DNA of 64,000 bases from Fructilactobacillus florum DSM 22689 = JCM 16035. GTDB taxonomy: Bacteria > Bacillota > Bacilli > Lactobacillales > Lactobacillaceae. The translations under genes and the position numbers were made by a program. Location of the stretch: positions 62,001-126,000 of the forward strand of contig NZ_AYZI01000002.1 of assembly GCF_001436645.1 (NCBI RefSeq). Reading direction: 5' to 3'. Positions 8,459 through 17,676 of the stretch are shown one piece after another. Position 1 is the stretch's first letter. Each line of letters opens with the position of its first letter. The notes under the pieces are model-generated. The model was not told where the DNA came from and did no database searches. It saw only the letters and a list, made by a program, of their open reading frames with translations.

Positions 8459-9451
8459 GTGGCTAAAATAACTGTTTATAATGTGCAAGAATCTGAAGAA
8501 CATTATTATACTGAACTGAATCATTATGATTTTGAATTGCAGCTAATTAACGAACCACTTACCAAGGAAACGGCAGGCTTTGCACAGGACTCAGTAGGAG
8601 TTCTAATCGATGGAACCACGCAGGCAGATGCTGATTTATTAGCAGTTTTAAAAAACATGGGCGTTAAGTATTTTTTTACGCGGTTTGCCGGATACAATAA
8701 CATCGATGTGGATGCTGCGAACGCACGTGGAATTATGGTTGCATATGTTCCCTCGTACTCCCCCTTTGCAGTTGCTGAATTAGCAATGACGTTAGGGTTG
8801 GATTTGACCAGACATATCTTTGCTGCTAGTAGTATGACTCAAAGTGGGGATTTTCGAATCACGCCAGAATATTTTTCTAAAGAAATTGATCAACTAACAG
8901 TTGGAATTATTGGAGTTGGTCACATTGGATCAGCAGAAGCGAAGCTCTATCATGATTTGGGTGCACGAGTTTTGGGTTATCAACGGCATAAAAATGAAAA
9001 TTCTAACGTGACGTTTGTAACTCTGGAAGAACTCTTAATGCAGTCAGACATTGTTTCTTTGCACGTACCATACGAACCGGGCGTCAATGATTTAATGATT
9101 GGTGCGACTGAATTAGGAAGAATGAAGTCCAACGCAGTTTTAGTTAATACGGCTCGCGGTGAATTAGTGGATACAGTTGCGGTTAACGGAGCCTTAGCAG
9201 ATCAGGCGATCGCTGGTTTTGGAACGGATGTGCTTCCGGCTGAAACCGGAGTTTCTGGTAAGCACTTCGATCGATTGGAACAAGTTGCAGATAAAAATCT
9301 GCTAGAGCTTATGAAAAATTATCCGAATGTAATTGTGACACCCCACGTTGGTTTTAACACCGAGCCAGCGATGAAAGATATGATTAAAACTAGTTTTGCA
9401 AACTTTCATGAGGCATTGACCACTGGCAAAACGATTAATCAACTTAAATAG
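8459..9451 (+). CDS. D-2-hydroxyacid dehydrogenase (second of a tandem pair)
   Basis: A protein of 330 aa with a GTG start and AAGAGGG upstream, beginning 2 nt after its paralogue. The two share the same plan: VGIIGVGHIGSAEAK for NAD binding, NTARGELVD with the catalytic Arg, and TPHVGFNTEPA with the catalytic His. They differ widely enough to suggest an old duplication with different substrates. It is probably co-translated with the first copy. The same family limits apply: a D-specific 2-oxoacid reductase of unknown preference. Confidence 0.83.
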   Translation: MAKITVYNVQESEEHYYTELNHYDFELQLINEPLTKETAGFAQDSVGVLIDGTTQADADLLAVLKNMGVKYFFTRFAGYNNIDVDAANARGIMVAYVPSYSPFAVAELAMTLGLDLTRHIFAASSMTQSGDFRITPEYFSKEIDQLTVGIIGVGHIGSAEAKLYHDLGARVLGYQRHKNENSNVTFVTLEELLMQSDIVSLHVPYEPGVNDLMIGATELGRMKSNAVLVNTARGELVDTVAVNGALADQAIAGFGTDVLPAETGVSGKHFDRLEQVADKNLLELMKNYPNVIVTPHVGFNTEPAMKDMIKTSFANFHEALTTGKTINQLK

Positions 9452-9462
9452 GAGTTGAAATT

Positions 9463-10068
9463 TTGGAAACGTCTTTTTTACAACTAATCAAACAACGACG
9501 GACGGTTTATGCTTTGGGAAAGCAGATTAATTTTTCTGAGGCAGAGATTTATGATTACATTAAGGACGTGATTCGGGCAGTTCCCTCGGCTTTTAATAGC
9601 CAGCCCGTGCGGGTCGCGGTTTTATTTAATCAATCCCACCAAGATTTATGGGAAATTGTTGCTACTGCATTAGCAGCGAAGATTCCGGCCGATTCATTTT
9701 TACGAACTAAAGCAAAAATCAGTACCTTTCAAAAAGCGTTTGGAACGATTTTGTTCTTTACCGATCTTGATGTTGTGCAAAAGCTCGTTAAGACACCTAA
9801 ATTAGCGACCTATCAATATCAAGAATACAATTGGTCAGAAGAGGCACAGGGAAATGCTCAGTTCGCTGTTTGGACGGGGCTAGAAGCAAATGGATTGGGA
9901 GTTAATTTGCAACACTATGATCCGCTGATTACGGCGACAGTTAAACAGCGGTTTGCTATTCCGGAGCACTGGCAGTTACGAGGCGAAATGGTTTTCGGCT
10001 CCATAGAGCAGCCGGGAAAAATAAAACCAATGATTGCTGATGACGCACGGTTTAAATTATTTAAGTAG
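9463..10068 (+). CDS. Nitroreductase family protein
   Basis: A protein of 201 aa with a TTG start 10-14 nt after TAGGAG, which overlaps the stop of the dehydrogenase gene. The start QLIKQRRTVYALG and AVPSAFNSQPVRVAVL are the FMN-binding blocks of the HBN1/Frm2-like nitroreductase branch. GLGVNLQHYDPLI and a C-terminal MVFGSIEQPG complete the fold. Such flavoproteins reduce nitro or quinone-like compounds with NAD(P)H. Being third in the dehydrogenase operon suggests a role in redox balance, which is inference. Confidence 0.8.
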   Translation: METSFLQLIKQRRTVYALGKQINFSEAEIYDYIKDVIRAVPSAFNSQPVRVAVLFNQSHQDLWEIVATALAAKIPADSFLRTKAKISTFQKAFGTILFFTDLDVVQKLVKTPKLATYQYQEYNWSEEAQGNAQFAVWTGLEANGLGVNLQHYDPLITATVKQRFAIPEHWQLRGEMVFGSIEQPGKIKPMIADDARFKLFK

Positions 10069-10085
10069 TCAGAGGATGGTTGGTA

Positions 10086-10313
10086 ATGAAGCAAAAAGCA
10101 ATTGAACAAAAACTACTTAAATTACGGCGGCTGGCTAATTTTTTGATTACGCCACTATGTCTAGCTCTCTTTGCTGCTTATTATTTTCAACGGCGCGCAT
10201 CACCACTCGTCATGATTTTGGCAGCATTGGTGGTGTTAACCTATGTTCCTTATGGAATTGTTGTCTTGTATTTTGTCATTAAAAGACAGCAAACAAGTCG
10301 CCATTCACGGTGA
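10086..10313 (+). CDS. Small two-helix membrane protein, unknown
   Basis: A protein of 75 aa with a charged N-terminus and two membrane helices (about 19-34 and 41-67), ending in a basic tail RQQTSRHSR. The ATG at 10086 follows AGAGGATGG. It begins 17 nt after the nitroreductase and is followed by a terminator, so it closes that operon. I do not recognise the family. Confidence 0.6.
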   Translation: MKQKAIEQKLLKLRRLANFLITPLCLALFAAYYFQRRASPLVMILAALVVLTYVPYGIVVLYFVIKRQQTSRHSR

Positions 10314-10340
10314 CCAGTAGCAGCTAAAAAGTATGCTATC

Positions 10341-10381
10341 AACGCTTAGCCTATCTAATTGATGGAGCTAGGCGTTTTTTT
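10341..10381 (+). terminator. Intrinsic terminator
   Basis: Arms AACGCTTAGC and GCTAGGCGTT (one G-U pair) are followed by seven T residues. It ends the dehydrogenase operon. Confidence 0.8.
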
Positions 10382-10429
10382 GTTGTACAATGGCAAACGT
10401 TGTTTATTTACATTAAAGGGGAAAAGAAT

Positions 10430-12226
10430 GTGAAAGTAGAGCGAAAAAATTGGCAGACGGGACTAGCGATTTTGATCATTATGGCAGCAGTTTTGATTAT
10501 GCTGTCACTTCAATTAGCAACAGGCGACGTCATCATTGGTTATGATACGTTCTTTCATTTTAATCGAATTTATGACACAGCAATGCAGTTTCAAACGCAC
10601 CATTTTAATTACTTTATGTCAAACTTTGGCTACCGACAGTCAGGTCAGATTGTTAATGCCTTGTATGGTCCTTATATGGCTTACCTGTTAGGATTTTTGT
10701 TATTTTTAACGAAAAGTTGGTTTTGGTTTGAAATTACAACGGCCTTTGGGATCCTCACAATTGCTGGTTTAGGGGCTTACGGTTTATTTCGGAAACTTCG
10801 AATTAATCAAGGGTTAGCTGTGGCTGGGGCGATTATTTATTTGTCACAGAATTTTATTACATACTGGATTACGAGCTCCGCCTTTTTAGATTGGGGGGCG
10901 ATGTTGCTACCCTTTGCATTAATGGTAGCAATTGATTTGTTGGCTGGTTCAGCAGCCAAGGTACACTTTACCCTGGCAATTGTGGTGGGACTACTGTTAG
11001 AAACGCATGTTTTAAGTGCGGTCATTACGGTTCTAATGTTCCTACCCTTTTTCATCGTCGGCTGGATTCGGTCATTAACCAAATGGGCATATTTCAAAAA
11101 GGTTGCTGCTAATGTAATTTTAGCTTGTTTACTAAGTGCCAATTACTTTGCAGCTTTCTATAACGTATTTATTAATAATCGTTTGATTCCTCCCTTTCGG
11201 GTAACCAATTTAGCCGATGGGGCGGTTCAATTCAGCACCACTAACTTAACTCAAAGCGGACTGGGAATTGTTTTGATGGTGATCATTAGCTTGCAGGGTC
11301 TGTTTATCATTTTTAATTTTAAGCTCAGCCGGTTAAATTTGATGCTAACTACGGTAGGATTTTTATTTTATTTAATCTCATCAACTTTGTTTCCTTGGAA
11401 TCAGATCGGAAAAATTCTTCCTGATTTTCAGGATTTCTTGCAGTTTCCCTCCCGCTTTTTGGCTTTTGCGGGTTTGTTATTGTTGACGGGCTTTTTACTG
11501 TCGCTAAATCAATTTATTGCAAATTGGTCACAGTCACTGTTGAAAAATTCTAGTTACGCGCTGGTTGGCTTGTTAGCGGTGATGGCACTGATGTTAGGAG
11601 TCAAGAACATAAAGATTCAACTTGATAACAACTGGCAAATGACAGCTCATGCTCCACAAGTTGGGGTTTATGGGGCTCATCTATTTCCCAATGGTTTTTA
11701 CCAGAGTGGGATTAGTAATCAGCGACTTAAACAAGATTTTCATGCTGCAAATTTGGTAACACCATTAAATGACGTGATTCGAGCAACTACGGACTATTTA
11801 CCCAATACAACTAAGCAGGCCACGGTTTCGGGGTTACAAGATCAATATCGAAAGCAAATTACAGATAATAATCGTAATTATCACAAACAAGTTTTGGCAA
11901 ATGGAAGCATGCAACTAACTTGGAAGAATAATCAAGCTGCTCGGGTCGTTCAGATTCCAATGGTAGCTTATCGAGACACCCAGGTGCGATTAAATGGCAA
12001 AGAACTGCACGAAACCAACACAGACGAGCATCTATCCCCTGATCAATATCGACGATCGGACATTGGAGCCATTCAAGTTCGGGCCGCCACGGGGAAAAAT
12101 CGAATGGTGGTAAGTTATCAGGCTCCCTGGTATTTTACAGGAGCTTTGTTCGTTTCACTGCTTGCATGGATTTTAACGCTGGGATTGGAATTGTTGCGTA
12201 AAATTCGGAAAAACCGGCTGGTTTAG
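10430..12226 (+). CDS. Large polytopic membrane protein, YfhO/PTPS-related type
   Basis: A protein of 598 aa with about 11-12 membrane helices up to residue 400, then an outward soluble domain (about 415-570) and a final helix. The first outside loop carries GYDTFFHFNRIYD, the acidic GD/D-H pattern of GT-C fold glycosyltransferases that use polyprenyl-linked sugars. The GTG at 10430 is chosen because AAAGGGGAAA lies 6-7 nt before it; the in-frame TTG at 10400 has no site. It is probably a glycosyltransferase acting on teichoic acid or a wall glycan; substrate unknown. A second YfhO protein lies at 15074-17674. Confidence 0.6.
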   Translation: MKVERKNWQTGLAILIIMAAVLIMLSLQLATGDVIIGYDTFFHFNRIYDTAMQFQTHHFNYFMSNFGYRQSGQIVNALYGPYMAYLLGFLLFLTKSWFWFEITTAFGILTIAGLGAYGLFRKLRINQGLAVAGAIIYLSQNFITYWITSSAFLDWGAMLLPFALMVAIDLLAGSAAKVHFTLAIVVGLLLETHVLSAVITVLMFLPFFIVGWIRSLTKWAYFKKVAANVILACLLSANYFAAFYNVFINNRLIPPFRVTNLADGAVQFSTTNLTQSGLGIVLMVIISLQGLFIIFNFKLSRLNLMLTTVGFLFYLISSTLFPWNQIGKILPDFQDFLQFPSRFLAFAGLLLLTGFLLSLNQFIANWSQSLLKNSSYALVGLLAVMALMLGVKNIKIQLDNNWQMTAHAPQVGVYGAHLFPNGFYQSGISNQRLKQDFHAANLVTPLNDVIRATTDYLPNTTKQATVSGLQDQYRKQITDNNRNYHKQVLANGSMQLTWKNNQAARVVQIPMVAYRDTQVRLNGKELHETNTDEHLSPDQYRRSDIGAIQVRAATGKNRMVVSYQAPWYFTGALFVSLLAWILTLGLELLRKIRKNRLV

Positions 12227-12295
12227 AATTATTTTGTTTTTTTCATTTAGGATGTGCTAAAATATTAAGCAACACTTAACGAAAGGAGGGGTTCC

Positions 12296-12814
12296 ATGCA
12301 ACGACTATACTGGGATGCAATAAATATTGATAGCCACAAAGTTTTCTATACTGTGAATGAACAGGGACTGAACTTCGTTAGTTCTCCTGAATGTGGGCTG
12401 TCGCAAGTTTTGAATTTTTACGCTCAATCCTTTGAGTATGTTCACGATCACGAAGTGACGGATGCTTATCGTAAATCCTTTAAACGTTACTTAAAGGGTA
12501 AAACCGGTGAATTTGTGGTAGATCGGGATAGCTTTGTTAATGGAACTCCCCAAGAAGAAGAGGTCTGGCAACGGATTGCGGCAATTCCCTACGGAAAAAC
12601 TCAGTCGGTTGCAGTTCTTGCTGCGGAAGCTAAGGTTTCACAGCAGGTAGTTTTACAGGCTCTTCAAGCTTCGCCAGTTTGGCTAGTATTGCCTCTTCAC
12701 CGGGTAACCGGTCGAGGAACCAAACAACTGAACTTTCGGACGAATCAGGCAATGCAGGATTACCTACTGCAGATTGAACAAAAACCAAAAGCTGAGTTTA
12801 AAGAATTACTGTAA
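12296..12814 (+). CDS. Alkyltransferase-like protein (Ogt fold, acceptor Cys replaced by Leu)
   Basis: A protein of 172 aa with the two-domain layout of O6-alkylguanine-DNA alkyltransferase: an N-terminal domain to about 85, then VWQRIAAIPYGKTQSVAVLA. In active enzymes the core is PCHRV; here it is PLHRV (residues 133-137, Leu codon at 12695-12697), so no methyl acceptor remains. The usual arginine finger (RAVG) is also replaced, by SQQVV, and the NP before the active site is SP. A repair reaction is therefore unlikely. Alkyltransferase-like proteins that bind lesions and recruit excision repair are the nearest known model. AAAGGAGGGG precedes the ATG. Confidence 0.75.
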   Translation: MQRLYWDAINIDSHKVFYTVNEQGLNFVSSPECGLSQVLNFYAQSFEYVHDHEVTDAYRKSFKRYLKGKTGEFVVDRDSFVNGTPQEEEVWQRIAAIPYGKTQSVAVLAAEAKVSQQVVLQALQASPVWLVLPLHRVTGRGTKQLNFRTNQAMQDYLLQIEQKPKAEFKELL

Positions 12815-12874
12815 CCAGTAACTAGCCGGTAAGTAAGATGCGGCTAACTTAACTTTTAGGAGAAAATTGAATAT

Positions 12875-14368
12875 ATGAAAACCAGACAGTTAACCCTCAT
12901 GTCGCTAGTTTTGATGGTCTTTACCTCGATCTTCAACTTTATCAACATTCCGCGGGCCTTTTATTTGATGGGCTATGCCTCGATCGGTTTTTACATCGTT
13001 GCGGCACTCTGCTTTTTTCTGCCATTTGCCTTTATGGTTGCGGAGTTAGGCTCGGCTTACCCCAATGCCCAAGGTGGCATTTATACGTGGATGGCGGAGG
13101 CGGTTAATCCCCGCTATGCCTTTGTTGGAATTGTAATTTGGTATACATCATTTATCACATGGATGTTAAATACCAGTTCAATTATTTGGATTCCGATTTC
13201 GACGGCAATATTCGGAGTCGATAAAACACAGACATGGCATTTACTGGGATTGAATGACGTGCAGACGCTTGGTATTTTAGCAGCCAGTTTAGTAATAGTA
13301 ATTACCATAATTGCGAGTCGGGGATTGGGACGCTTCAAACTAATTACGTCAATTGGTGGTTTAGCAATGTTACTAGCTAGCGCAATCTTAATTGGTGGTG
13401 GGGCGGTGATCTTGCTATTAAACGGACACCCACTAGAACCACTTAGCTTCTTGAGTTTGATTAAATCACCTAATCCGCAGTATGTAACCGGGATTTCCGT
13501 GCTAAGTTTTTCTGTCTATGCCATCTTTGCTTTTGGTGGAATTGAAATTATCAGTGGTTTAGTGGATCAAACTAAAAATCCTAAACGGACTTTTCCACGC
13601 GGAGTTGCAATTAGTGCTTTGTTAATTACAATTGTGTATTCATTGGGGATTTTTGTAACTGGGATGTTTACAAATTGGAATCAGGTGTTTAATCCTGCCG
13701 ATGGTTCGAAAGTTAATCTGGGGAACGAAGCCTTTATTGCGATGAATAATTTTGGCTACCAACTTGGATTAGCACTGCACTTTTCTCATTCCGTAGCCAT
13801 TCAGATGGGGTTGTGGTCAGCGCGCTATATTGGTTTTTCGATGTTTTTGGCGTTAATCGGTGCATTTACGACGGTCATCTTCTCTCCAATCAAACAATTA
13901 GTTGAGGGTACCCCCAAACAAATTTGGCCTACCTTTCTACGGAAACAACGAAATGGGTTGCCGGTTAATGCGATGAGGGTGCAAGCCATGATTGTGATAG
14001 TTTTTATTTTACTGGTAGCTTTTGGCGGTAAAAATGCCAAAATTTTTTTCCAAATGGTAATTTCAATGACAAATGTGGCGATGTCGTTACCCTATCTGTT
14101 TATTGCGTTTGCTTTTTGGCGGTTTCGCAAGCGTAAACCAGTTCCAACTGCTTTTGTATTTTTCAAGAAAGATTGGATGGCCTACGTAGCAACGATGATA
14201 GTCTTAGCAACAGTTGGATTAGCCATTAGCTTTACAGTGGTAGCACCTGTTCTTAAGGGGGACTGGTTAACCAGCGGATTGATGGTTTTGGGTCCAGTGA
14301 TTTTTGCAAGCTTAGCCTTGTTTTTTGAGGCTCGTTATCGTCAGCGAATCGAAAAAAATGGTAACTAA
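12875..14368 (+). CDS. APC superfamily amino acid permease, YjeM/GadC-like
   Basis: A protein of 497 aa with about 12 membrane helices. It starts MKTRQLTLMSLVLMVFTSIF followed by NIPRAFYLMGYAS, which is typical of the YjeM branch of the glutamate/GABA transporter group. It also shows AELGSAYPNAQGGIYTWM and a FGGIEIISGLVDQTKNPKRTFPRG helix-8 block. It probably exchanges or imports an amino acid with protons. Ribosome binding site TTAGGAG. Substrate is not deducible; no decarboxylase neighbour points to acid resistance. Confidence 0.75.
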   Translation: MKTRQLTLMSLVLMVFTSIFNFINIPRAFYLMGYASIGFYIVAALCFFLPFAFMVAELGSAYPNAQGGIYTWMAEAVNPRYAFVGIVIWYTSFITWMLNTSSIIWIPISTAIFGVDKTQTWHLLGLNDVQTLGILAASLVIVITIIASRGLGRFKLITSIGGLAMLLASAILIGGGAVILLLNGHPLEPLSFLSLIKSPNPQYVTGISVLSFSVYAIFAFGGIEIISGLVDQTKNPKRTFPRGVAISALLITIVYSLGIFVTGMFTNWNQVFNPADGSKVNLGNEAFIAMNNFGYQLGLALHFSHSVAIQMGLWSARYIGFSMFLALIGAFTTVIFSPIKQLVEGTPKQIWPTFLRKQRNGLPVNAMRVQAMIVIVFILLVAFGGKNAKIFFQMVISMTNVAMSLPYLFIAFAFWRFRKRKPVPTAFVFFKKDWMAYVATMIVLATVGLAISFTVVAPVLKGDWLTSGLMVLGPVIFASLALFFEARYRQRIEKNGN

Positions 14369-14400
14369 AAAGCCGAGCACTTTAAAGTGCTCGGCTTTTT
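14367..14400. terminator. Bidirectional intrinsic terminator
   Basis: A perfect inverted repeat with arms AAAAAGCCGAGCACTTT and its complement lies between converging genes and ends with a T-run on both strands. Confidence 0.9.
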
Positions 14401-14412
14401 AGCTTTAACTAT

Positions 14413-14934
14413 TTAAAACGAACGAACAATTAGTAAGATCCCAAAGAACATAAAGTAGAAAGATACTAGGAAAAGTGCGACGCTAATGGCCATTTCAGGA
14501 GCAAATAATAATGAAAAGCCTAGAATTACACCAATGACACCAAGAACGACATTAAACCAAAACAGTCCGCGGTGTTCCTTACCAATGAAACGACTTGCCC
14601 ATAAGGCGAAAAACGAATCAAAGATAAATGATAGTGAAATTAAAATCCAGATATAAACAGCACCAAAACTAGGCTGCATGAAAATTAAAATTCCAAGGAT
14701 GATATCAATAACACTACTAAAAATCGTCCAGCCACGGCTGAGACCGAGATCTCGTTGCAATACCGAAATATCAGCTAATTTGAAAACCCCTTCGACAATT
14801 AACAAAATGGCAATTAAAATGATCAAAGCACGTAGGGAACCAATGGGGTTACGTAACATCACCAGTGACATCACGGCGAATAAAATTCCGAGCACTAAAC
14901 TAAATGGATCAAATCTTCTTTCTGAACTAAACAT
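14413..14934 (-). CDS. HdeD/DUF308 family membrane protein
   Basis: A protein of 173 aa with six short hydrophobic helices arranged as repeated pairs, the usual HdeD (DUF308) plan, for example GILFAVMSLVMLRNP near the start and GVILGFSLLFAPEMA near the end. The start at 14934 is chosen because GAGGAGGG lies 5 nt upstream of that ATG. In E. coli HdeD is linked to acid tolerance; a similar role here is only a guess. Confidence 0.75.
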   Translation of the reverse strand: MFSSERRFDPFSLVLGILFAVMSLVMLRNPIGSLRALIILIAILLIVEGVFKLADISVLQRDLGLSRGWTIFSSVIDIILGILIFMQPSFGAVYIWILISLSFIFDSFFALWASRFIGKEHRGLFWFNVVLGVIGVILGFSLLFAPEMAISVALFLVSFYFMFFGILLIVRSF

Positions 14935-15073
14935 AGAATCCCTCCTCATAATTAAGTTTATCTTAACATAGTCAGTGATTAAACTTAAGTCATAACAATG
15001 AAATTTAAGGGTTTGTATAGTAGAATAAAAATATTATGAGTTTTTGAAACATGACAGAAAAGAGAAACTACCT

Positions 15074-17674
15074 ATGAAAAGAAAATGGGGCTTGTTCCTA
15101 TATCCGTTGGCGGCTTTCCTATTACCAATGGTAATTACAATTATTGCCTTCGGTCTACACGGAATTGCTCCGCTTGGTTCGAAAAATATTTTGGTCAGTG
15201 ATTTAGCCACTCAATATTTGCCATTTTTTAACTTTATGCGAACCCAGCTCGTACAGCATACTTACAGTGCTTATTCATTGTTATTATCCCTGGGAGATAA
15301 TACGCTTCCGGTTTATACGTACTATTTGATGAGCCCTTTAAACTGGTTAGTTCGCTTTGTTCCAGAAACGGCAGTTCCACTGTTAATGGAAGCAATTATT
15401 ATCATTAAAATTGGTCTAATTAGTTTATCGATGCAGCTCTTTTTGCAAGTTCGTTCGAAACAAGCGAACCTAATGCAACTTTTAGCTGGTTTATCATATG
15501 GACTGTGTGGCTTTGTTTCAATGTATTTTTATGATTTCATGTGGCTGGATGCACTAATCCTCCTTCCCCTGCTAACGTGGTCGCTTGACCGGCTCTTTTA
15601 TCGGGGAAAATGGGGCAGTTATCTACTGATTTTAGCGCTAACGATCGTGGTCAACTATTACATGGGATATATGTTGTGCCTTTATTCTGTGATTTACTTT
15701 GTCTATTTAATTTTGCTAAACCAACGCCCAGAAACTGGTTTTTTTCAGTTTTTTAAACAGCACCGCCGTTTGGTATGTAAGTATCTGGGAGCTTCGTTGT
15801 TGGCAGCTAGTTTGGCAGCCTTTTTGTTGGTTCCAACGGTAATTGGAATGCTGGCAACTTGTAAAAGTAGTTTGAACCCAGTGAGTTTTTTGCCAATTCC
15901 TCGGTTTCTACCGTCGGTATTTACAGCGTTAGGCGTGGGCGCTACCAATTTTGCCAGTCGGCTAAATCATGAGCCAGCGCTCTTTGTTGGCAGCTTATTT
16001 ACACTGGGCTTGTGGCTGTACTGGTTGTCGCCACTAATTACTCGCCAGAGAAAACGAGCCTCGTTTTGGTTAGTTGGTGCGATTTTCTTTGGGATGTTGA
16101 TTTCCACTTTTGATACGATGTGGCATATGTTTCAGATGCCAGCCGGGTTTCCTTTTCGCGAAGTTTACATGTTGAGTTTTGTCGTAATTTTGTTAGGATA
16201 TGATGCTTGGCAAGCAGGGGCTTTTTATGACCGTAGCTCGTTGATAAAGGCAATTACGCTGACGATTTCTTTGTTGTTAGCTGGTTATTTAACGGCCTAT
16301 TTAGAGAAAATTATCGTACGAGTAACGAATTGGAAGTTCACCTATGTTGGTGCCAACCACTGGCATTTATTAGTAGCCTTGCTACTGATAATTTTTATTG
16401 GGATGTTGTTGTGGTATCAGGCATCGCACCGCGCTTCGTTTTTGGTGAAATTGGCGTTGCTTTTCGGGGTCAGCCTGGAGCTGGGAACCAATTTTTCGAT
16501 GGCGCTGGGAGGAACAGATGAGTATGGCGAGCAGCACCGATTTGCAACTGCTTTTCAGCAATCTAAAAAAATTATTGACCGCCACACGGGTCATCAGAAA
16601 GATTTTGGGCGGACAAATTTAGATAATCGTTTATATAAAGCCAGTTTCAATATTAACTATAATCAATATAACGATGCGCTCTTGTTTAATTTTTTTGGAG
16701 TAAATAGCTATACCTCATCAATGAATAAGAACACTCATGATGCTTTGGCACAGCTAGGCTTGTATAGTCGCAATGAGCGAAGAATCAGTGTGAACGGTGT
16801 TACGCCCGTAACTGAGCAATTGCTGCGACTGGATCAGCGTTTGGTGATTGAACAGGATGGGAGCTATCGGGTCCACCATGATGCGCGTAATCGTGGATTA
16901 GGTTATGCCGTTTCTGAGCAAATCAATACCTATCATCCCGTTTCAAATCAGGTTTTTACTAATTTAAACCAGCTGGTGCAAAAAGAACAGGGGCGAACCA
17001 ACAACTATTTCTTAGCCAATCAAATTGAGTTGGCACAAGTTCAAAAACAAGCTGGAATTTATCGCTATACAGTTAAAACAACCCCTAGAATAACTGGGAA
17101 ACAGTACTTAGCTATTCCAACCAGTAGTCCTAATCAGCCTTTAGCTGTCAAAGTAAATGGACGCAGATTAAAAACGTCGGAACATCAACTAGGAGCTGAA
17201 ATCATTCCGGTTGGTAAGTTTGCCAAAGGGCAGACTTATACAATTCAATTTAATTCAAGTACGAAACTTGCGAACCTTCAGAATAATTTAGTTGGTTTTG
17301 ATGATGCAGGCTTTGATCGATATGTGACTGCAACAAATCCTTATCGGCTTAAAATCTCACATCCGGAGCGTTTGAAATTAAAAGGTCATGATTTTAAGGG
17401 GACGATTAAAACTACGACTAAGCGACCAGTAGTGCTGATTAGTTTGCCATATGATCGTGGGTGGCAGCTTACGGACGGGGGAAAACCTGTTAAAATAAAG
17501 AAAACAGTTGGTGGCTTGATGAGTGTTCACTTGACTCCTGGAAACCATGTACTTCATTTTAAGTATCAAACTCCAGGATTACGACTAGGAATGTTGATCA
17601 GTGCGCTCGGCCTTGTAGCCACTGCTGGCTTTTGGTGGTGGTTTAAAGATCAAAATAAGAGAGGAGTGGATTAG
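15074..17674 (+). CDS. YfhO family membrane protein
   Basis: A protein of 866 aa with about 13 membrane helices in the first 500 residues, an outward soluble part (about 520-840) and a C-terminal helix. The first outside loop has LVSDLATQYLPFFNFMR and LLLSLGDNTLPVYTYYLMSPLN, characteristic of YfhO. In Gram-positive bacteria YfhO proteins are GT-C type enzymes that glycosylate lipoteichoic or wall teichoic acid. The ATG at 15074 has a weak site (GAAAAGAGAAA); a TTG at 15044 is possible. The phosphatase gene starts 2 nt after its stop, so the two are co-transcribed. Confidence 0.8.
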   Translation: MKRKWGLFLYPLAAFLLPMVITIIAFGLHGIAPLGSKNILVSDLATQYLPFFNFMRTQLVQHTYSAYSLLLSLGDNTLPVYTYYLMSPLNWLVRFVPETAVPLLMEAIIIIKIGLISLSMQLFLQVRSKQANLMQLLAGLSYGLCGFVSMYFYDFMWLDALILLPLLTWSLDRLFYRGKWGSYLLILALTIVVNYYMGYMLCLYSVIYFVYLILLNQRPETGFFQFFKQHRRLVCKYLGASLLAASLAAFLLVPTVIGMLATCKSSLNPVSFLPIPRFLPSVFTALGVGATNFASRLNHEPALFVGSLFTLGLWLYWLSPLITRQRKRASFWLVGAIFFGMLISTFDTMWHMFQMPAGFPFREVYMLSFVVILLGYDAWQAGAFYDRSSLIKAITLTISLLLAGYLTAYLEKIIVRVTNWKFTYVGANHWHLLVALLLIIFIGMLLWYQASHRASFLVKLALLFGVSLELGTNFSMALGGTDEYGEQHRFATAFQQSKKIIDRHTGHQKDFGRTNLDNRLYKASFNINYNQYNDALLFNFFGVNSYTSSMNKNTHDALAQLGLYSRNERRISVNGVTPVTEQLLRLDQRLVIEQDGSYRVHHDARNRGLGYAVSEQINTYHPVSNQVFTNLNQLVQKEQGRTNNYFLANQIELAQVQKQAGIYRYTVKTTPRITGKQYLAIPTSSPNQPLAVKVNGRRLKTSEHQLGAEIIPVGKFAKGQTYTIQFNSSTKLANLQNNLVGFDDAGFDRYVTATNPYRLKISHPERLKLKGHDFKGTIKTTTKRPVVLISLPYDRGWQLTDGGKPVKIKKTVGGLMSVHLTPGNHVLHFKYQTPGLRLGMLISALGLVATAGFWWWFKDQNKRGVD

Positions 17675-17676
17675 AA

